A DNA stretch of 51,627 nucleotides from a virus: positions 1 through 51,627 of IMG/VR virus record IMGVR_UViG_3300017917_003407, one strand, 5' to 3'. Both the position numbers and the translations under genes were made by a program. Numbering within the stretch: position 1 is the first letter of the stretch; every line of letters starts with the position of its first letter. Under the pieces are notes generated by a model. It did no database searches and was not told the origin of the DNA. It worked only from the letters and a program-made list of their open reading frames with translations. Shown here one piece after another: positions 1 through 10,600 of this stretch.

Positions 1-1250
1 CTCCTGCAAAAACATCTGCAACTTATACCGCTACCTTAGGTCAAACTACATTCAACTTTACTTATTATCCTGGATACATTGAAGTATTTGTCAATGGTGG
101 TCGCCTAAGTGATGCAGATTATATCGCTACAAATGGTACATCAGTCACAATTCCTGATGCAGTAGGTTCTGGGGATGTTGTTGATCTCATCAGTTACACG
201 ATGGGTCAAGGTGTTCAGGGCCCAGCAGGTCAAGGACTCCAGGGTACTCAAGGTCTTCAGGGTGGGCAAGGTTTAGCAGGTCTATTTGCTGGACAAGGTG
301 CTCAAGGTGCAATGGGTATTGTTAACATTACCCCCGCAAAGACAACTGTAACTTATAGTGCAAATCAAGGACAAACTACATTCTTATTCACTTACTTCCC
401 TGGTTATATTGAAGTATTCTCAAATGGTATTCGTTTAACTGATAGTGAGTATGTTGCTACAAATGGCACAAGTGTAACTTTAAATGCCCCATCAGTTAAG
501 GGAGATACTATTGATCTTATTAGTTATACGATGGGTCAAGGTGTTCAAGGTATTCAAGGATCTGGAACACAAGGCCTTGCTGGTGAATTTGCTGGCCAAG
601 GTGTTCAAGGTTTATCTGGTGCATTTGCTGGACAAGGTGTCCAAGGTTTACAGGGACTTCAAGGTTTACAAGGTTTACAAGGTATTGCTGGATTTGGTAT
701 TCAGGGTGCTCAAGGACCAATGGGTATTATATCCATTACTCCTGCAAAAACAACAGTTTCTTATACTGCAAGTGCTGGTCAATTTTCATTCCCATTTAGT
801 TACAATACTGGATATATTGAAGTATTTGTTAATGGAATTCGCTTAAACGATACTGAATATGATGCATCAAGTGGAACAAACGTAGTTCTTAATCTTCCAA
901 GTATTAAAGGTGATCATGTTGATCTTGTAAATTATACAATGGGACAAGGCGTCCAAGGTCTTTCTGGTGAATTTGCTGGTCAAGGTGTTCAAGGATCTTC
1001 TGGAAGTTCTAATCTTTTAAATATAAGTAATGATATTATTCCATCAATAGATAACACTTATAATTTAGGATCTGCAGAAAAACGTTGGGCATATATTTAC
1101 ACTACTGACCTTAAATTATCAAATGAGGGTAAAACAAATGATGTTGATGGTACATGGGGATCATGGACTTTGCAAGAAGGTGAAGATGATATTTACATAA
1201 TAAACCATCGTAATAACAAAAAATATAGATTCAAACTAGAGGAAGTGTAA
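1..1250 (+). CDS. Modular collagen-like tail fibre protein (5' end outside window)
   Basis: The reading frame is open from the first base and runs into the window from upstream, so this is the C-terminal part of a larger protein. It alternates collagen-like Gly-Gln-Gly repeats (GQGVQG, GLQG) with a repeated globular module of about 65 residues. That module starts with PAKT, contains PGYIEVF.NG.RL and ends with D.(I/V)YTMGQG; copies begin near 3, 333 and 741. The C-terminal 80 residues (GSAEKRWAYIYTTDLKLS) form a different domain that I recognise from cyanophage fibres. This architecture suits a trimeric fibre or whisker. The stop codon overlaps the next ATG by one base (TAATG). The host receptor is unknown. 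Confidence 0.75.
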   Translation, partial: PAKTSATYTATLGQTTFNFTYYPGYIEVFVNGGRLSDADYIATNGTSVTIPDAVGSGDVVDLISYTMGQGVQGPAGQGLQGTQGLQGGQGLAGLFAGQGAQGAMGIVNITPAKTTVTYSANQGQTTFLFTYFPGYIEVFSNGIRLTDSEYVATNGTSVTLNAPSVKGDTIDLISYTMGQGVQGIQGSGTQGLAGEFAGQGVQGLSGAFAGQGVQGLQGLQGLQGLQGIAGFGIQGAQGPMGIISITPAKTTVSYTASAGQFSFPFSYNTGYIEVFVNGIRLNDTEYDASSGTNVVLNLPSIKGDHVDLVNYTMGQGVQGLSGEFAGQGVQGSSGSSNLLNISNDIIPSIDNTYNLGSAEKRWAYIYTTDLKLSNEGKTNDVDGTWGSWTLQEGEDDIYIINHRNNKKYRFKLEEV

Positions 1251-2935
1251 TGAGCATCAATTTTTCTGGAGGTACAAACATAATAAGCCCTGGAATTTCC
1301 ACATTTGTTGGTGGAATAAATGTTTCTGGGGTAATAACTGCTACAACATTTGTTGGAAATTTTTCTGGATCTATTACAAATGCAACTAATCTTAGTGGTG
1401 GATCTGCAGATGCTTCTCAGTTAAATGTATCAGGCGTTGCAACAGTATCGCAAGGAAGAATTCAAGTAGATGCTGGTTCTAATTTAAGATTTGGTAATAT
1501 TGCCGCTGGTTCTGGAAGTGGAAGAAATATTGCAATAGGAGATCAAGTTCTTACATCATTGAGTGGTGGTTCTGGAAGAAATATTGGTGTTGGTGAATTA
1601 TCTTATTATGATACTACCTCTGGTCAATATAACATTGGACTTGGAATTCAAGCAGGTCAAAAAATCACAACTGGTTCTTATAATGTAATTATCGGTGGAT
1701 ATAATGGACAAACAGGTCTTGACCTTCGCACTTCTTCAAATAATATTGTAATTGCCGATGGTCAAGGAAACATTCGTCAGTATATTGATTCAAGTGGTAA
1801 TGTTGGTATTAAGACTACGGTAATTACTGAAGCATTGACTGTTTCTGGTATTATATCTGCTACAAGTTTTTATGGAATTTTAAATGCTTCTCAATTAACA
1901 GGAAAACTTCCCGCAATTGATGGAAGTAGTTTATTTGGTGTTACTGCTACTGGTTCTGGTGTTCAAGTTAGAGATGATGGTAGCATTGTTGGAACTGCAG
2001 CAACAATTGATTTTGGAGCAAATATTAGTGTTTCTTTTGCTTCTGGTATTGCAACTGTTTCTGGTGCAAGTTCTGTTTCTGCTGCAACAACTGCTTATGC
2101 ACTTGCAGGAATTCCAAATCTTAATGTTGGAATTGTAACGGCAACAAGTTTTAATGGACCTTTAACAGGAAATGTTACTGGCAATCTAACAGGAAATGTA
2201 ACTGGCAATCTGACTGGAAATATAACGGGAACTTCTGGATATGCAGCAACTGCAGGAATTTCTAGTGCTGTCTCTGGAACTATTAATATTAATACGAGTG
2301 GGATTATTACGGCATCATCATTCTCAGGATCTGGTTCTGGACTCACAAATCTTCCATCTGGGCAACTTACAGGAGCCTTACCAGCAATTGATGGATCTTT
2401 ACTACTTAATCTTCCTGCACAACCTGGAAGTGGTATAAATGTTCGTGATAATAATGTTTCAGTTGGATCTGCAAGGACTGTTGATTTTGGAATTGGACTG
2501 GATGTAACAATTAGTGGTGGAATTGCCACAGTTACTGCATCTGGTGGATCATTGCAATCGAGAACTGTAGTAACTGGAGTAACCACATCAATTGCAAATA
2601 ATGGCATTGGAAATACAAATATTACTGGATTCAAATCTTACTCACTGATGAAAGTCGGATTATCTACTATAGGCTGGTTAAGACTATATACTGATAGTGC
2701 ATCTCGTTCTGCTGATGCTTCTAGAAATGTGGGCATTGATCCAACTCCTGGAAGTGGAGTGATTGCTGAGGTTGTTACCACAGGAATTTCAACAACTCAA
2801 ATCATATCTCCGTTTGTAATGGGTGGTAATTTGGATGAACCAGCAAGCACAACAATTTATGCAGCAATCACAAATCTTTCTGGAACAACTCAACAAATTA
2901 CAGCAAACCTAACAATTCTTCAACTGGAGGCATAA
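1250..2935 (+). CDS. Low-complexity virion fibre protein
   Basis: A 561-residue protein rich in Gly, Ser, Thr, Asn and Ile. It has beta-strand-like repeats such as GIITASSFSGSGSGLTNLP and a run of GNVTG/GNLTG repeats near 2165-2235. The start overlaps the stop of the preceding fibre gene, implying co-translation. The repeats match those in the window's other fibre genes (4685, 47653). The C-terminal 120 residues are less repetitive and probably form a knob. I see no enzymatic motif. A structural tail fibre role is inferred from composition and context. Confidence 0.6.
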   Translation: MSINFSGGTNIISPGISTFVGGINVSGVITATTFVGNFSGSITNATNLSGGSADASQLNVSGVATVSQGRIQVDAGSNLRFGNIAAGSGSGRNIAIGDQVLTSLSGGSGRNIGVGELSYYDTTSGQYNIGLGIQAGQKITTGSYNVIIGGYNGQTGLDLRTSSNNIVIADGQGNIRQYIDSSGNVGIKTTVITEALTVSGIISATSFYGILNASQLTGKLPAIDGSSLFGVTATGSGVQVRDDGSIVGTAATIDFGANISVSFASGIATVSGASSVSAATTAYALAGIPNLNVGIVTATSFNGPLTGNVTGNLTGNVTGNLTGNITGTSGYAATAGISSAVSGTININTSGIITASSFSGSGSGLTNLPSGQLTGALPAIDGSLLLNLPAQPGSGINVRDNNVSVGSARTVDFGIGLDVTISGGIATVTASGGSLQSRTVVTGVTTSIANNGIGNTNITGFKSYSLMKVGLSTIGWLRLYTDSASRSADASRNVGIDPTPGSGVIAEVVTTGISTTQIISPFVMGGNLDEPASTTIYAAITNLSGTTQQITANLTILQLEA

Positions 2936-2942
2936 GTAACAA

Positions 2943-4397
2943 ATGGCAACTGTAAATACATATTCAAAATCAGCAGGATGGGCAAGAACTGATATTATTG
3001 ATCAGTTAGAGCAAGCATTTCTTACGTTAGGTTGGCACGGTGGTTCTGTTAGTGGAATAGTAACAGGAGTAGTTGGACTTCAAACTGGAGGAAATACTGG
3101 ACTGAGTTCATTTTTTAGTAATGTTTTTCAAACATCCACTTCTGGACTCGGCACAGGAGCATCTTTTAATATTTACAGAAGTGGTACAATTCAACAAATT
3201 TATGTCAACCGTCCTGGAGCTGGATATACTGATGGAGAAGTAATTCAAATTTCTGCAGCAGATATTGGTGGTTCTGCATATGGTGCGGTAGGAATTGCAC
3301 TTACAGTTAAAGTTGCAGGAAATGCATCTCCAACTGGATTTGGATCAACTTCAAGATTTTTTGCAAAAGACAATACAGTTGGTGGGACTAATCCTTGGGG
3401 AGTTCTTCGTCATACTATTCAATCAAATAAAAGATATGGAGATACTTATAGGGTATTTCAAGTAAATAATAATACCGCAATGAGAACTATTGCTGGACCT
3501 GCTTTTCATCCCGGTGGAGTTCAGGACAATACAAATAATTTGGGAGTAGGATATACAAACAGTTTCCGTGGAGATGATCGTTTAGATACTTATGATAACG
3601 GCAGTGTTGGTGGTGCTCTTTATATTAGAAATAGTGCTGATAGTTTATCTGGATATGCTCAAGATACTATAACCTATGCAAGCAGTTCTTCATATCAATT
3701 AGATCTCAATTTATACAGATCTACAATTGATACAAAATTTGCTGTATTTTCATATAAACATCCAACATTATCTTCCACTAAAATATTTGATAATACCTTT
3801 GATACTTTTGTATTTCACAACTTTAATTCATCTTTATGGGATCTTGATAATGTATTTCTCGGAGGATTTACAAAAATTGTTCCAAATACAGATCAAACTA
3901 CCCCATATTTAATTTTCAGAACATACCTTACAGGAAATTATTCTAGTTTTGGATCTCAAATAACAAAAAGAATGGCAGAGTTTGGATATAATAATGTTAC
4001 TTCTGGTCAGCAATATGCAAACAATTATGTGGATTATAATGTGTATTCCAATTCATATCCACAAAGTAATGGTACTGCTTCATCAAGAATATATCTGAGA
4101 AATCAAACATTGCCTAGATCTTCTGGAGGATATAATAATCAAAATTTTGTAAGTTCAAGTGCAAACTTTAATGCAGTGATTAAAGGAATACCTTTGAACG
4201 GTAATTTAATTCCTTGTCCATATTATATTCCTGATGATTTTGTATTGATTGATTTTGATTATGCAACTCCATCTGCAAATATTCAGCAGGGTGATACAGT
4301 TACAATTAGTGGATCTGAAGTTTATACTGTCATTACTGGATCTTATAATCAGACTACCAGAACTCGTGGAATTCTCTTCTGTGCGAGGACTGTATAA
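2943..4397 (+). CDS. Virion structural protein, unrecognised
   Basis: A 484-residue protein starting eight bases after the previous stop. It is rich in Tyr, Asn, Ser and Gly but lacks the short tandem repeats of its neighbours. It has a motif (FNIYRSGTIQQIYVNRPGAGY) resembling the glycine-rich turn modules of phage adhesins, and ends in a beta-rich segment (GDTVTISGSEVYTVI). No signal peptide or transmembrane segment is visible. Its place inside a run of fibre genes suggests a virion role. I do not recognise the family. Confidence 0.5.
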   Translation: MATVNTYSKSAGWARTDIIDQLEQAFLTLGWHGGSVSGIVTGVVGLQTGGNTGLSSFFSNVFQTSTSGLGTGASFNIYRSGTIQQIYVNRPGAGYTDGEVIQISAADIGGSAYGAVGIALTVKVAGNASPTGFGSTSRFFAKDNTVGGTNPWGVLRHTIQSNKRYGDTYRVFQVNNNTAMRTIAGPAFHPGGVQDNTNNLGVGYTNSFRGDDRLDTYDNGSVGGALYIRNSADSLSGYAQDTITYASSSSYQLDLNLYRSTIDTKFAVFSYKHPTLSSTKIFDNTFDTFVFHNFNSSLWDLDNVFLGGFTKIVPNTDQTTPYLIFRTYLTGNYSSFGSQITKRMAEFGYNNVTSGQQYANNYVDYNVYSNSYPQSNGTASSRIYLRNQTLPRSSGGYNNQNFVSSSANFNAVIKGIPLNGNLIPCPYYIPDDFVLIDFDYATPSANIQQGDTVTISGSEVYTVITGSYNQTTRTRGILFCARTV

Positions 4398-4633
4398 TGG
4401 CAGATTATATATTTCCTAGTTTAACATCTTCTGTTGCTGGAGTTACAACTACAACTTCATTTTTAGTTCAATCAACTGCTTCTTATACTCAGACAGTTAC
4501 TAATGGAACTGTAACTCTTGGTGATGTAAGTGGATCTAATTTTGGTACTTTATCTGACACTCAATCTGGATGGTTAACTGGAAGAAGACCAGTAAGTGGT
4601 CAAGTATTCCCAAGAGGTGTGTATAATAAATAA
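4397..4633 (+). CDS. Small structural protein, unrecognised
   Basis: A 78-residue Ser/Thr/Val-rich protein whose ATG overlaps the previous stop (TAATG). It contains repeated T-V-T strands and ends with a compact basic segment (GRRPVSGQVFPRGVYNK). Its coupling to the preceding structural gene suggests a small virion or assembly component. The function is unknown. The gene closes this transcription unit; a late promoter for the next gene follows within 30 bases. Confidence 0.5.
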   Translation: MADYIFPSLTSSVAGVTTTTSFLVQSTASYTQTVTNGTVTLGDVSGSNFGTLSDTQSGWLTGRRPVSGQVFPRGVYNK

Positions 4634-4659
4634 AAAAATTATTGACATTTGTAAATGAT

Positions 4660-4677
4660 CATAAATATCTAAAAACC
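4660..4677 (+). promoter_or_regulatory. T4-type late promoter and conserved leader
   Basis: CATAAATA at 4660-4667 matches the T4 late promoter core (TATAAATA). It is followed by a leader CTAAAAACC that recurs before the genes at 37123 and 47653 and, with one change, 24914-25807. The gene start is 18 bases beyond. Confidence 0.6.
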
Positions 4678-4684
4678 CTAGAAG

Positions 4685-7012
4685 ATGAGCAGAGCAAGAG
4701 ATTTATCACGCCTAGGTAATGCTGGATTTGGCATTAACGGAACAAATTTAGGAATCGGTACTACTGCGGCAACTTCAGCTCTGACGGTTAGGGGTGATTC
4801 TTTTATTACTGGTATTGTAACTGCAGGTTTATTTGTTGGGGATGGATCTGGATTAACAGGTCTCCCAATTGCAGGATCACAAAATTTAAATGCAACATTA
4901 TTACTTGGAAACAGTTCATCTAGAGGATTTACTGTTGGTATTTCTACTTTTAATAATGTTGTAGTTGTTGGTGGTGCTACAACTGATTTAGTTGTAAATG
5001 GAAATGCAAGAATTACTGGAGTTATAACATCAGGTATAATTACTGCAACTACAATTACTGCTACAAGTTCATTTGTTGGAAACTTAACAGGAACTGCAAC
5101 ATCAGCACAAAATTTTTCAGGAACTCCAAATATTATTGTTGGTGTTGCAACAGTTACTACATTAAGTTCATCTGGAATTTCAACGTATATTGGAATTACT
5201 ACAAGTCTTGTACCGACTGTTGCATCAAGAGTCAGTTTAGGTACATCTGCATTTCCATTTAGAGATATTGTTATTTCTGCAGGAACACTTACAATTGCTG
5301 ATGCTAATCCATTAACTGATGGTGTTAATATTAGTAATACATCACAATATCTCCAATTAAGTCGTGGTGGTTTTAAAATTCTTTCTGGATCAACACCTAT
5401 TTTCCAAGTTGATCCATTTACTGGACTTGTAGAAAGTGCTTCACCAACTATTATTACAAACTCTTATAATACCAGTGGTATTGGAAGTGGAGCATTTCAA
5501 CTTGCTGGTGGTGGATATATTGAAAAAGATTTAAGAGTAAACGGATCATTATTTGGGCATGGTGCCAATTTCACCGGTATTCTTACTGCATCAGGATTCT
5601 ATGGTAATTTGAATGGAAATGCATTAACCTCAAATTATGCTACCTCTGCAGGCATTGCAACTTATTCAACCAGTTCTGGAATTGCAACATATTCTGCATC
5701 ATCAGGTATAGCAACCTATTCATCCACATCTGGAATCGCAACTTATTCTTATATTTCTGGATTTTCTACAGTATCTGCAGTTGCAGGATTTTCAACTTAT
5801 ACCACAACAGCAGGAATTTCAACTCTTTCACAAGGTCTGACTGGAACACCAAATATTACTGTTGGTGTTATAACTGCACTGTCAGGAAGAATTACTGGAA
5901 GTGCATCAACTACCTCAAGTGTATTAGCACTAACTGGATCTCCTTCTGCAGTTAATTCATCTTATGGAGTTCTTGGAGTTGGATCTACAGGACTAGGATT
6001 TTCTGATACAAACATTGTTGCTCATTTTTATCATAATGTAAACAGTTTTGCACAGATGATTTTCCAGAATAATAATGCTGGATCTAATGCATCAACTGAT
6101 ATTGTTGTAAACAGTGATAAGGATCTTGGATCACAATTTTATGGTGACTTTGGTATCAACAGCACCACATTTACTGGTGGTGGTCCATTTGATGATCCAA
6201 ATGGTGTTTATCTTTATGCATCTGGTGGAACACTGGCAGTTGGAACACAAGATGATTATGATTTCAGAATTGTAACTGGAGCGGCAACAAGTACTCCAAT
6301 CACTAGATTTACAGTCAAAGCAACAGATGGATATGTTGGTATTGGGACAGAAATTCCAACTGCAGTTTTAAACATAAAAGCAGGATCTGGAACCCCAGGA
6401 ACTGCACCATTAAAACTTACAAGTTTCTCATCACTTTTAGCATATCCAGAAGCAGGTGCAATAGAATATGATAATTATTCATTCTATGGTTCAACTAAAG
6501 ATTATTCACGAGGAGTAATTCCAACAGAACAATTTGTAGCACTTACAAGTACTCATACATTAGCATCTCAACAGGCTGCCCAGGGAATATTTGATGGTGA
6601 TGGTGGTCCAACAGGTGGTTCAATCACACTCGATGTTGGAACATATGCTTTTGAATGTGCATTTGCACTAACATCAATGAGTTCTTCGAACACAAGTTTT
6701 GGATTTGCACTGGGAGGAAATGCGACTAAAACACAATCATGGATGGCACTTGCAACAAAAGCAACACTTCCTAGTCCAAGTTCTACTTCAATGACATGGA
6801 ATACGACTGCTAATACTGCACTAACTGCTAACAGTACTTCCACTGCTGCATCTGCACTCATTAAAGGTACGATTAGAGTTACCGTTAAAGGAACTGTGAT
6901 ACCTCAAGTATCACTAGGAGCTGCTGCGGCTGCTGTTGTTCAGGCAAATTCTTATTTTAAAGTGTATTCTGTTGGATCTGCAACGACAGCATTTAGTGGT
7001 TATTGGTTATAA
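4685..7012 (+). CDS. Long tail fibre protein with 9-residue tandem repeats
   Basis: A 775-residue fibre-like protein. The N-terminus (MSRARDLSRLGN) matches that of the 37123 gene (MTKARDLGKL), suggesting a common virion-attachment segment. Residues 315-380 hold about seven tandem 9-residue units of the form SGIATYSxx (5640-5830). Beta-helix-like repeats flank them. The C-terminal 160 residues (from IPTEQFVAL) look like a globular tip, rich in Ala, Ser and Thr. Expression is likely late, from the upstream CATAAATA element. No catalytic motif is seen. Confidence 0.6.
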   Translation: MSRARDLSRLGNAGFGINGTNLGIGTTAATSALTVRGDSFITGIVTAGLFVGDGSGLTGLPIAGSQNLNATLLLGNSSSRGFTVGISTFNNVVVVGGATTDLVVNGNARITGVITSGIITATTITATSSFVGNLTGTATSAQNFSGTPNIIVGVATVTTLSSSGISTYIGITTSLVPTVASRVSLGTSAFPFRDIVISAGTLTIADANPLTDGVNISNTSQYLQLSRGGFKILSGSTPIFQVDPFTGLVESASPTIITNSYNTSGIGSGAFQLAGGGYIEKDLRVNGSLFGHGANFTGILTASGFYGNLNGNALTSNYATSAGIATYSTSSGIATYSASSGIATYSSTSGIATYSYISGFSTVSAVAGFSTYTTTAGISTLSQGLTGTPNITVGVITALSGRITGSASTTSSVLALTGSPSAVNSSYGVLGVGSTGLGFSDTNIVAHFYHNVNSFAQMIFQNNNAGSNASTDIVVNSDKDLGSQFYGDFGINSTTFTGGGPFDDPNGVYLYASGGTLAVGTQDDYDFRIVTGAATSTPITRFTVKATDGYVGIGTEIPTAVLNIKAGSGTPGTAPLKLTSFSSLLAYPEAGAIEYDNYSFYGSTKDYSRGVIPTEQFVALTSTHTLASQQAAQGIFDGDGGPTGGSITLDVGTYAFECAFALTSMSSSNTSFGFALGGNATKTQSWMALATKATLPSPSSTSMTWNTTANTALTANSTSTAASALIKGTIRVTVKGTVIPQVSLGAAAAAVVQANSYFKVYSVGSATTAFSGYWL

Positions 7013-7020
7013 AATAAATT

Positions 7021-7028
7021 CATAAATA
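7021..7028 (+). promoter_or_regulatory. T4-type late promoter
   Basis: CATAAATA lies 30 bases before the ATG at 7058, in a short AT-rich gap after the preceding fibre gene. Confidence 0.5.
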
Positions 7029-7057
7029 AATAATATCAGGAATATCGTCACAAAAAA

Positions 7058-7618
7058 ATGTCACAGAATAGAAAGATATCCCAATTTGCATCATATGTTG
7101 CATATGATGATGTAACAACGCATATTGCGATTACTACAACATCATCTGCACCATATGTTGGCATTGGATCAACAGTTCCTGAGCAAAAATTAACAGTTCG
7201 TGGAAATGCATATGTTTCAGGATTTGTTAGTGCCACGACATATTATGATAATACTGGTGTTTGTATAGATGCGCTTTATCAATTAGATAATATTTCTGGT
7301 GGTTCTTCTGGACTTGATAATACATTTACTCCAACATTTGATCAACAAAGAGTAGATCTTACCTCACCATTTAAGTTATTAATTACGGTGAATGGTACAT
7401 TACAATCATGTTTTGCTTATGATAAAGAGTATGTTTGGCAAACTGGATTATTATGCTCATGGGATGGATATACAGTTGACTATGACGGAAATATTAAATT
7501 CACTGAACCTCTTCCTGAAGGAAGTCAGGTTGCAATCAAAACAAGATCTGGATCATTAAATAATGATCTAGCTGGACACAGAAAATATCCATTTAGACCA
7601 TTGGATATAGTGTTTTAA
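7058..7618 (+). CDS. Short fibre/structural protein
   Basis: A 186-residue protein. The first 60 residues (MSQNRKISQFASYVAYDD, then VGIGSTVPEQKLTVRG) resemble the VGIGST.P module of the longer fibres in this window. The C-terminal 110 residues form a distinct domain (FKLLITVNGTLQSC, then PLPEGSQVAI) that I take as a beta-sandwich. It has its own late promoter and is followed by another one for the next gene. It is probably a fibre or connector; the precise role is unknown. Confidence 0.55.
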   Translation: MSQNRKISQFASYVAYDDVTTHIAITTTSSAPYVGIGSTVPEQKLTVRGNAYVSGFVSATTYYDNTGVCIDALYQLDNISGGSSGLDNTFTPTFDQQRVDLTSPFKLLITVNGTLQSCFAYDKEYVWQTGLLCSWDGYTVDYDGNIKFTEPLPEGSQVAIKTRSGSLNNDLAGHRKYPFRPLDIVF

Positions 7619-7624
7619 TTTTTT

Positions 7625-7632
7625 TATAAATA
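7625..7632 (+). promoter_or_regulatory. T4-type late promoter (exact consensus)
   Basis: TATAAATA is an exact match to the T4 late promoter. It sits 43 bases before the next ATG, and an AAGAAGGAC Shine-Dalgarno region lies just upstream of that ATG. Confidence 0.7.
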
Positions 7633-7674
7633 ATTTCATCAAATAAATACAAAACGTAAGAAGGACTTTTAAAA

Positions 7675-10600
7675 ATGGCAAGAAAGGTACTATTTGATAC
7701 TCAGTACACATTCAACCCAGCAACTAGAACTATCACGATTCCTCGTGCTATTCCTAGAGAAAGAGTTGTACTGATCACTAACGTAACAACAAACCAAGTA
7801 ATTTATAATTTCTCTGACCCTGCCCTTAAGGCAACATCATATTCGATTGCTGCGAATACAAACAACCAAAACATTTCGAACGTTTCATATACGACAACGA
7901 TCGTATTGAACTATAATACCGCAGCAATGAGTGCTTCGGATAAACTCTCAATTCTCGTTGACGAGTATGATGAGAAGTTTACTCCTGCTGAGGTTTATGT
8001 CGATCCCGCAAACAAGATGCGTGTATCGACTCCACAGTCGATGATTGATACTGACTTTGAACTTTCAACTCAACCATCGAAGTGGGAAACTGTTACCACA
8101 ACCAACCTGCGTCCATTTGCATATGCATCGATTGGTTCAACCGTAGGTTTTGTCGGTGGATTCGTAGGTCTGTCTACAATTTCCTCGATCACTCTTCCAA
8201 CTGGATCAAAAACAGTAACTGTTAACCTTTCAGTTGGTACTGCTCCTACAAACGGACAACCAATCATTGTTCAAGATACAATTCTTCCAATTGCATCTGG
8301 TGTATTCATTGTTGAGTCTGGTGGTGGTACAAACTCCTTTACTTATAGTGCTAAGTCGCTGAATAATACAACGACGACAGCAATGTTTGACCCATTCAGA
8401 ACTGTTATCTATCCAGGAAACACATACTATCAGGCTGGTATTGGTACTCAGGGTGCTGTATATACAATCACTTCTGGTCTTGCTGTTACTGTTACTACTC
8501 CAGGTAACCAAGTACATGGTCTATCAGTTGGTAACTTTATCGCAGTTAACGGTATCACTGGAACAAACCCACCAAACGGTAACTTCCAAGTTGCATCGAT
8601 CACTGGTCCATCAACCTTCACATTCTATGCAAACGCGATTCCTTCAGGTCTGACTACTTCATCTTCTCAGGTATTTACAAGACCACAAGGTATTTCTCTG
8701 CACAGAGCATTTGATGGTGGTGTAACTTTCTCCAACAACTCAATGTCGAACAATGAAAGAATTGTTCGTCAGACCAGAAGATATTTCCGTTATCAGTCTG
8801 GTAAGGGTATTCAGTTCAGTGGTGGTACAATTTTCAAACCAAACTTTAACGTTGATACCATTACTTCATCGGGTACAACTGTTACCGTAACAGTAAAAGA
8901 TCAGCACAATCTCCAACCTGGTGCATCAGTTACTGTCTTTGGTGCAAACGAATCTGCTTATAATGGCACATTTGTTGTTGATAGAGTAATCAACATGTAC
9001 ACCTTTGTGTACACTGCACTTGCAGTTCCTTCGGCAGCTACTGCATCAGGTAACTATATTGTTGCATGTAACTCTTGGTATGGTGCTGTAACTCGTGTAG
9101 GTCCATATGATGATCAGAACGGTATGTTCTTTGAGTTCGACGGTCAAACCATGTGGGCTGTTCGTAGAAACTCCATCTTCCAGATCTCGGGTAGAGCAAG
9201 TGCAACATTTGGTTCTTGCGTAATTACGCAGACAGATGCTAACCAACCAACACTCTTCTCGAAGCAGTTAAACCCTGGAGATTACATCGTTCTCCGTGGA
9301 AACTCCTACAGAGTCGTTGATATTTTAAGTGATACTTCACTGACTATCAGCCCTGCATACAAGGGTCCTTCAACAATCAACATGGTTGTTTCGAAGACTG
9401 TAGATATTAGAGTTCCTCAGTCTCAGTGGAACCTTGATAGATGTGATGGTACAGGTCCTTCGGGTTATTCCCTGGATCTCAGCAGAATGCAGATGTACTA
9501 TATCGACTATACATGGTATGGTGCTGGATTTATTCGCTGGGGATTCCGTGGCGCAGATGGTAACGTCTTCTATGTACACAAGGTAGCAAACAACAACGCT
9601 AACACTCAAGCGTACATGAGATCAGGTAACTTACCTGGCCGCTATGAGGTTGCAACTGTTGCTCCAATCACGAAGACCACTGGTTTCGTTGGTGCTCTAG
9701 ATAGTTTTGTTGGTATTGCATCGACTGCTGGATTCCCACCATCGGGTGTTGCAGTTATTAAAGATACCAGAGTTTGGGAGTATGTCAACTACACTGGTAT
9801 TGGTACAACCGCTCTCACGGGTGTTACCAGAGCACAAGCAGGTGGTAACCCATCATTGACGATTACTTCAGGATCCGTTGCTGGTTCTGCTACCACTGCA
9901 GGTATTCAGATTGGTCAAAGAGTTGTTGGTCCATTCCCTGATGGAACATATGTTGCTAACATTGGTGTTGGTTCAATTACTCACTCCAATGCTGCACTCA
10001 CGACGCTCGCTGGTGTTGCTGTAACTTATGCTCCTCTTGGTTATCCTGCAGCACAGAACTTCCCATTCTCTGCTACTGCTCCAGCAAACGTCGAACTTGC
10101 ATATCCAACATTCGGTCCTTCCATGTCACACTGGGGTGCTAGTGTCATGATGGATGGTAGATATGACGATGATAAGTCACTTCTCTTCACTTATGGTCAG
10201 GTTACTACAACCACTATTGCTCAGGGTGCAACTAAGGCTCTCTTCTCAGTCCGTATTGCTCCTTCTGTAGATAATGGTGTTCCTGCAGCATATGCAAACA
10301 GAGAAGTCGTTAACAGAATGCAGTTGATTCTCCGTACCCTTGACATCGCTGCTCTGACTCCATCTGGTGTTAACGCTAACCTCCTTGCAAGAATCGTTAT
10401 TAACGGTATTCCTTATAATGCGGTTGTTGGTTCTAACCTACAGACCACTTGGACTAACGCAGTTAATAGTGCTGCTGGTATCGTTAACTCCTCGTTCGCC
10501 CAAATCGCTGACTACTCACAGTCTGGTGGTAACACCCAGGTATACGGTGGTGAGGTAACTGGTGGATTCTTCATCGGTTCTGGTGCAAACAGCGTTGATC

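Noticed and set aside
484-846. 120-codon frame inside the collagen-like fibre
   Set aside because: It is the shifted reading of the GGT-CAA repeats, with no start signal, and the overlapping frame has clear protein repeats.
2160-2235. Possible CRISPR-like array in the GNVTGNLTG tract
   Set aside because: The repeats are in frame, about 18 bases long, contiguous and protein-coding, with no unique spacers.
2095-2634. 179-codon open frame on the minus strand
   Set aside because: It mirrors the repetitive fibre gene on the plus strand, has proline/valine-rich antisense composition and no Shine-Dalgarno. Similar antisense frames at 6568-6861, 36731-36946, 37116-37505 and 46885-47412 were rejected for the same reason.
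4642-4670. TTGACA at 4642 as an early promoter
   Set aside because: No acceptable -10 lies 16-18 bp downstream (only TATCTA). The CATAAATA late box in the same gap explains transcription better.
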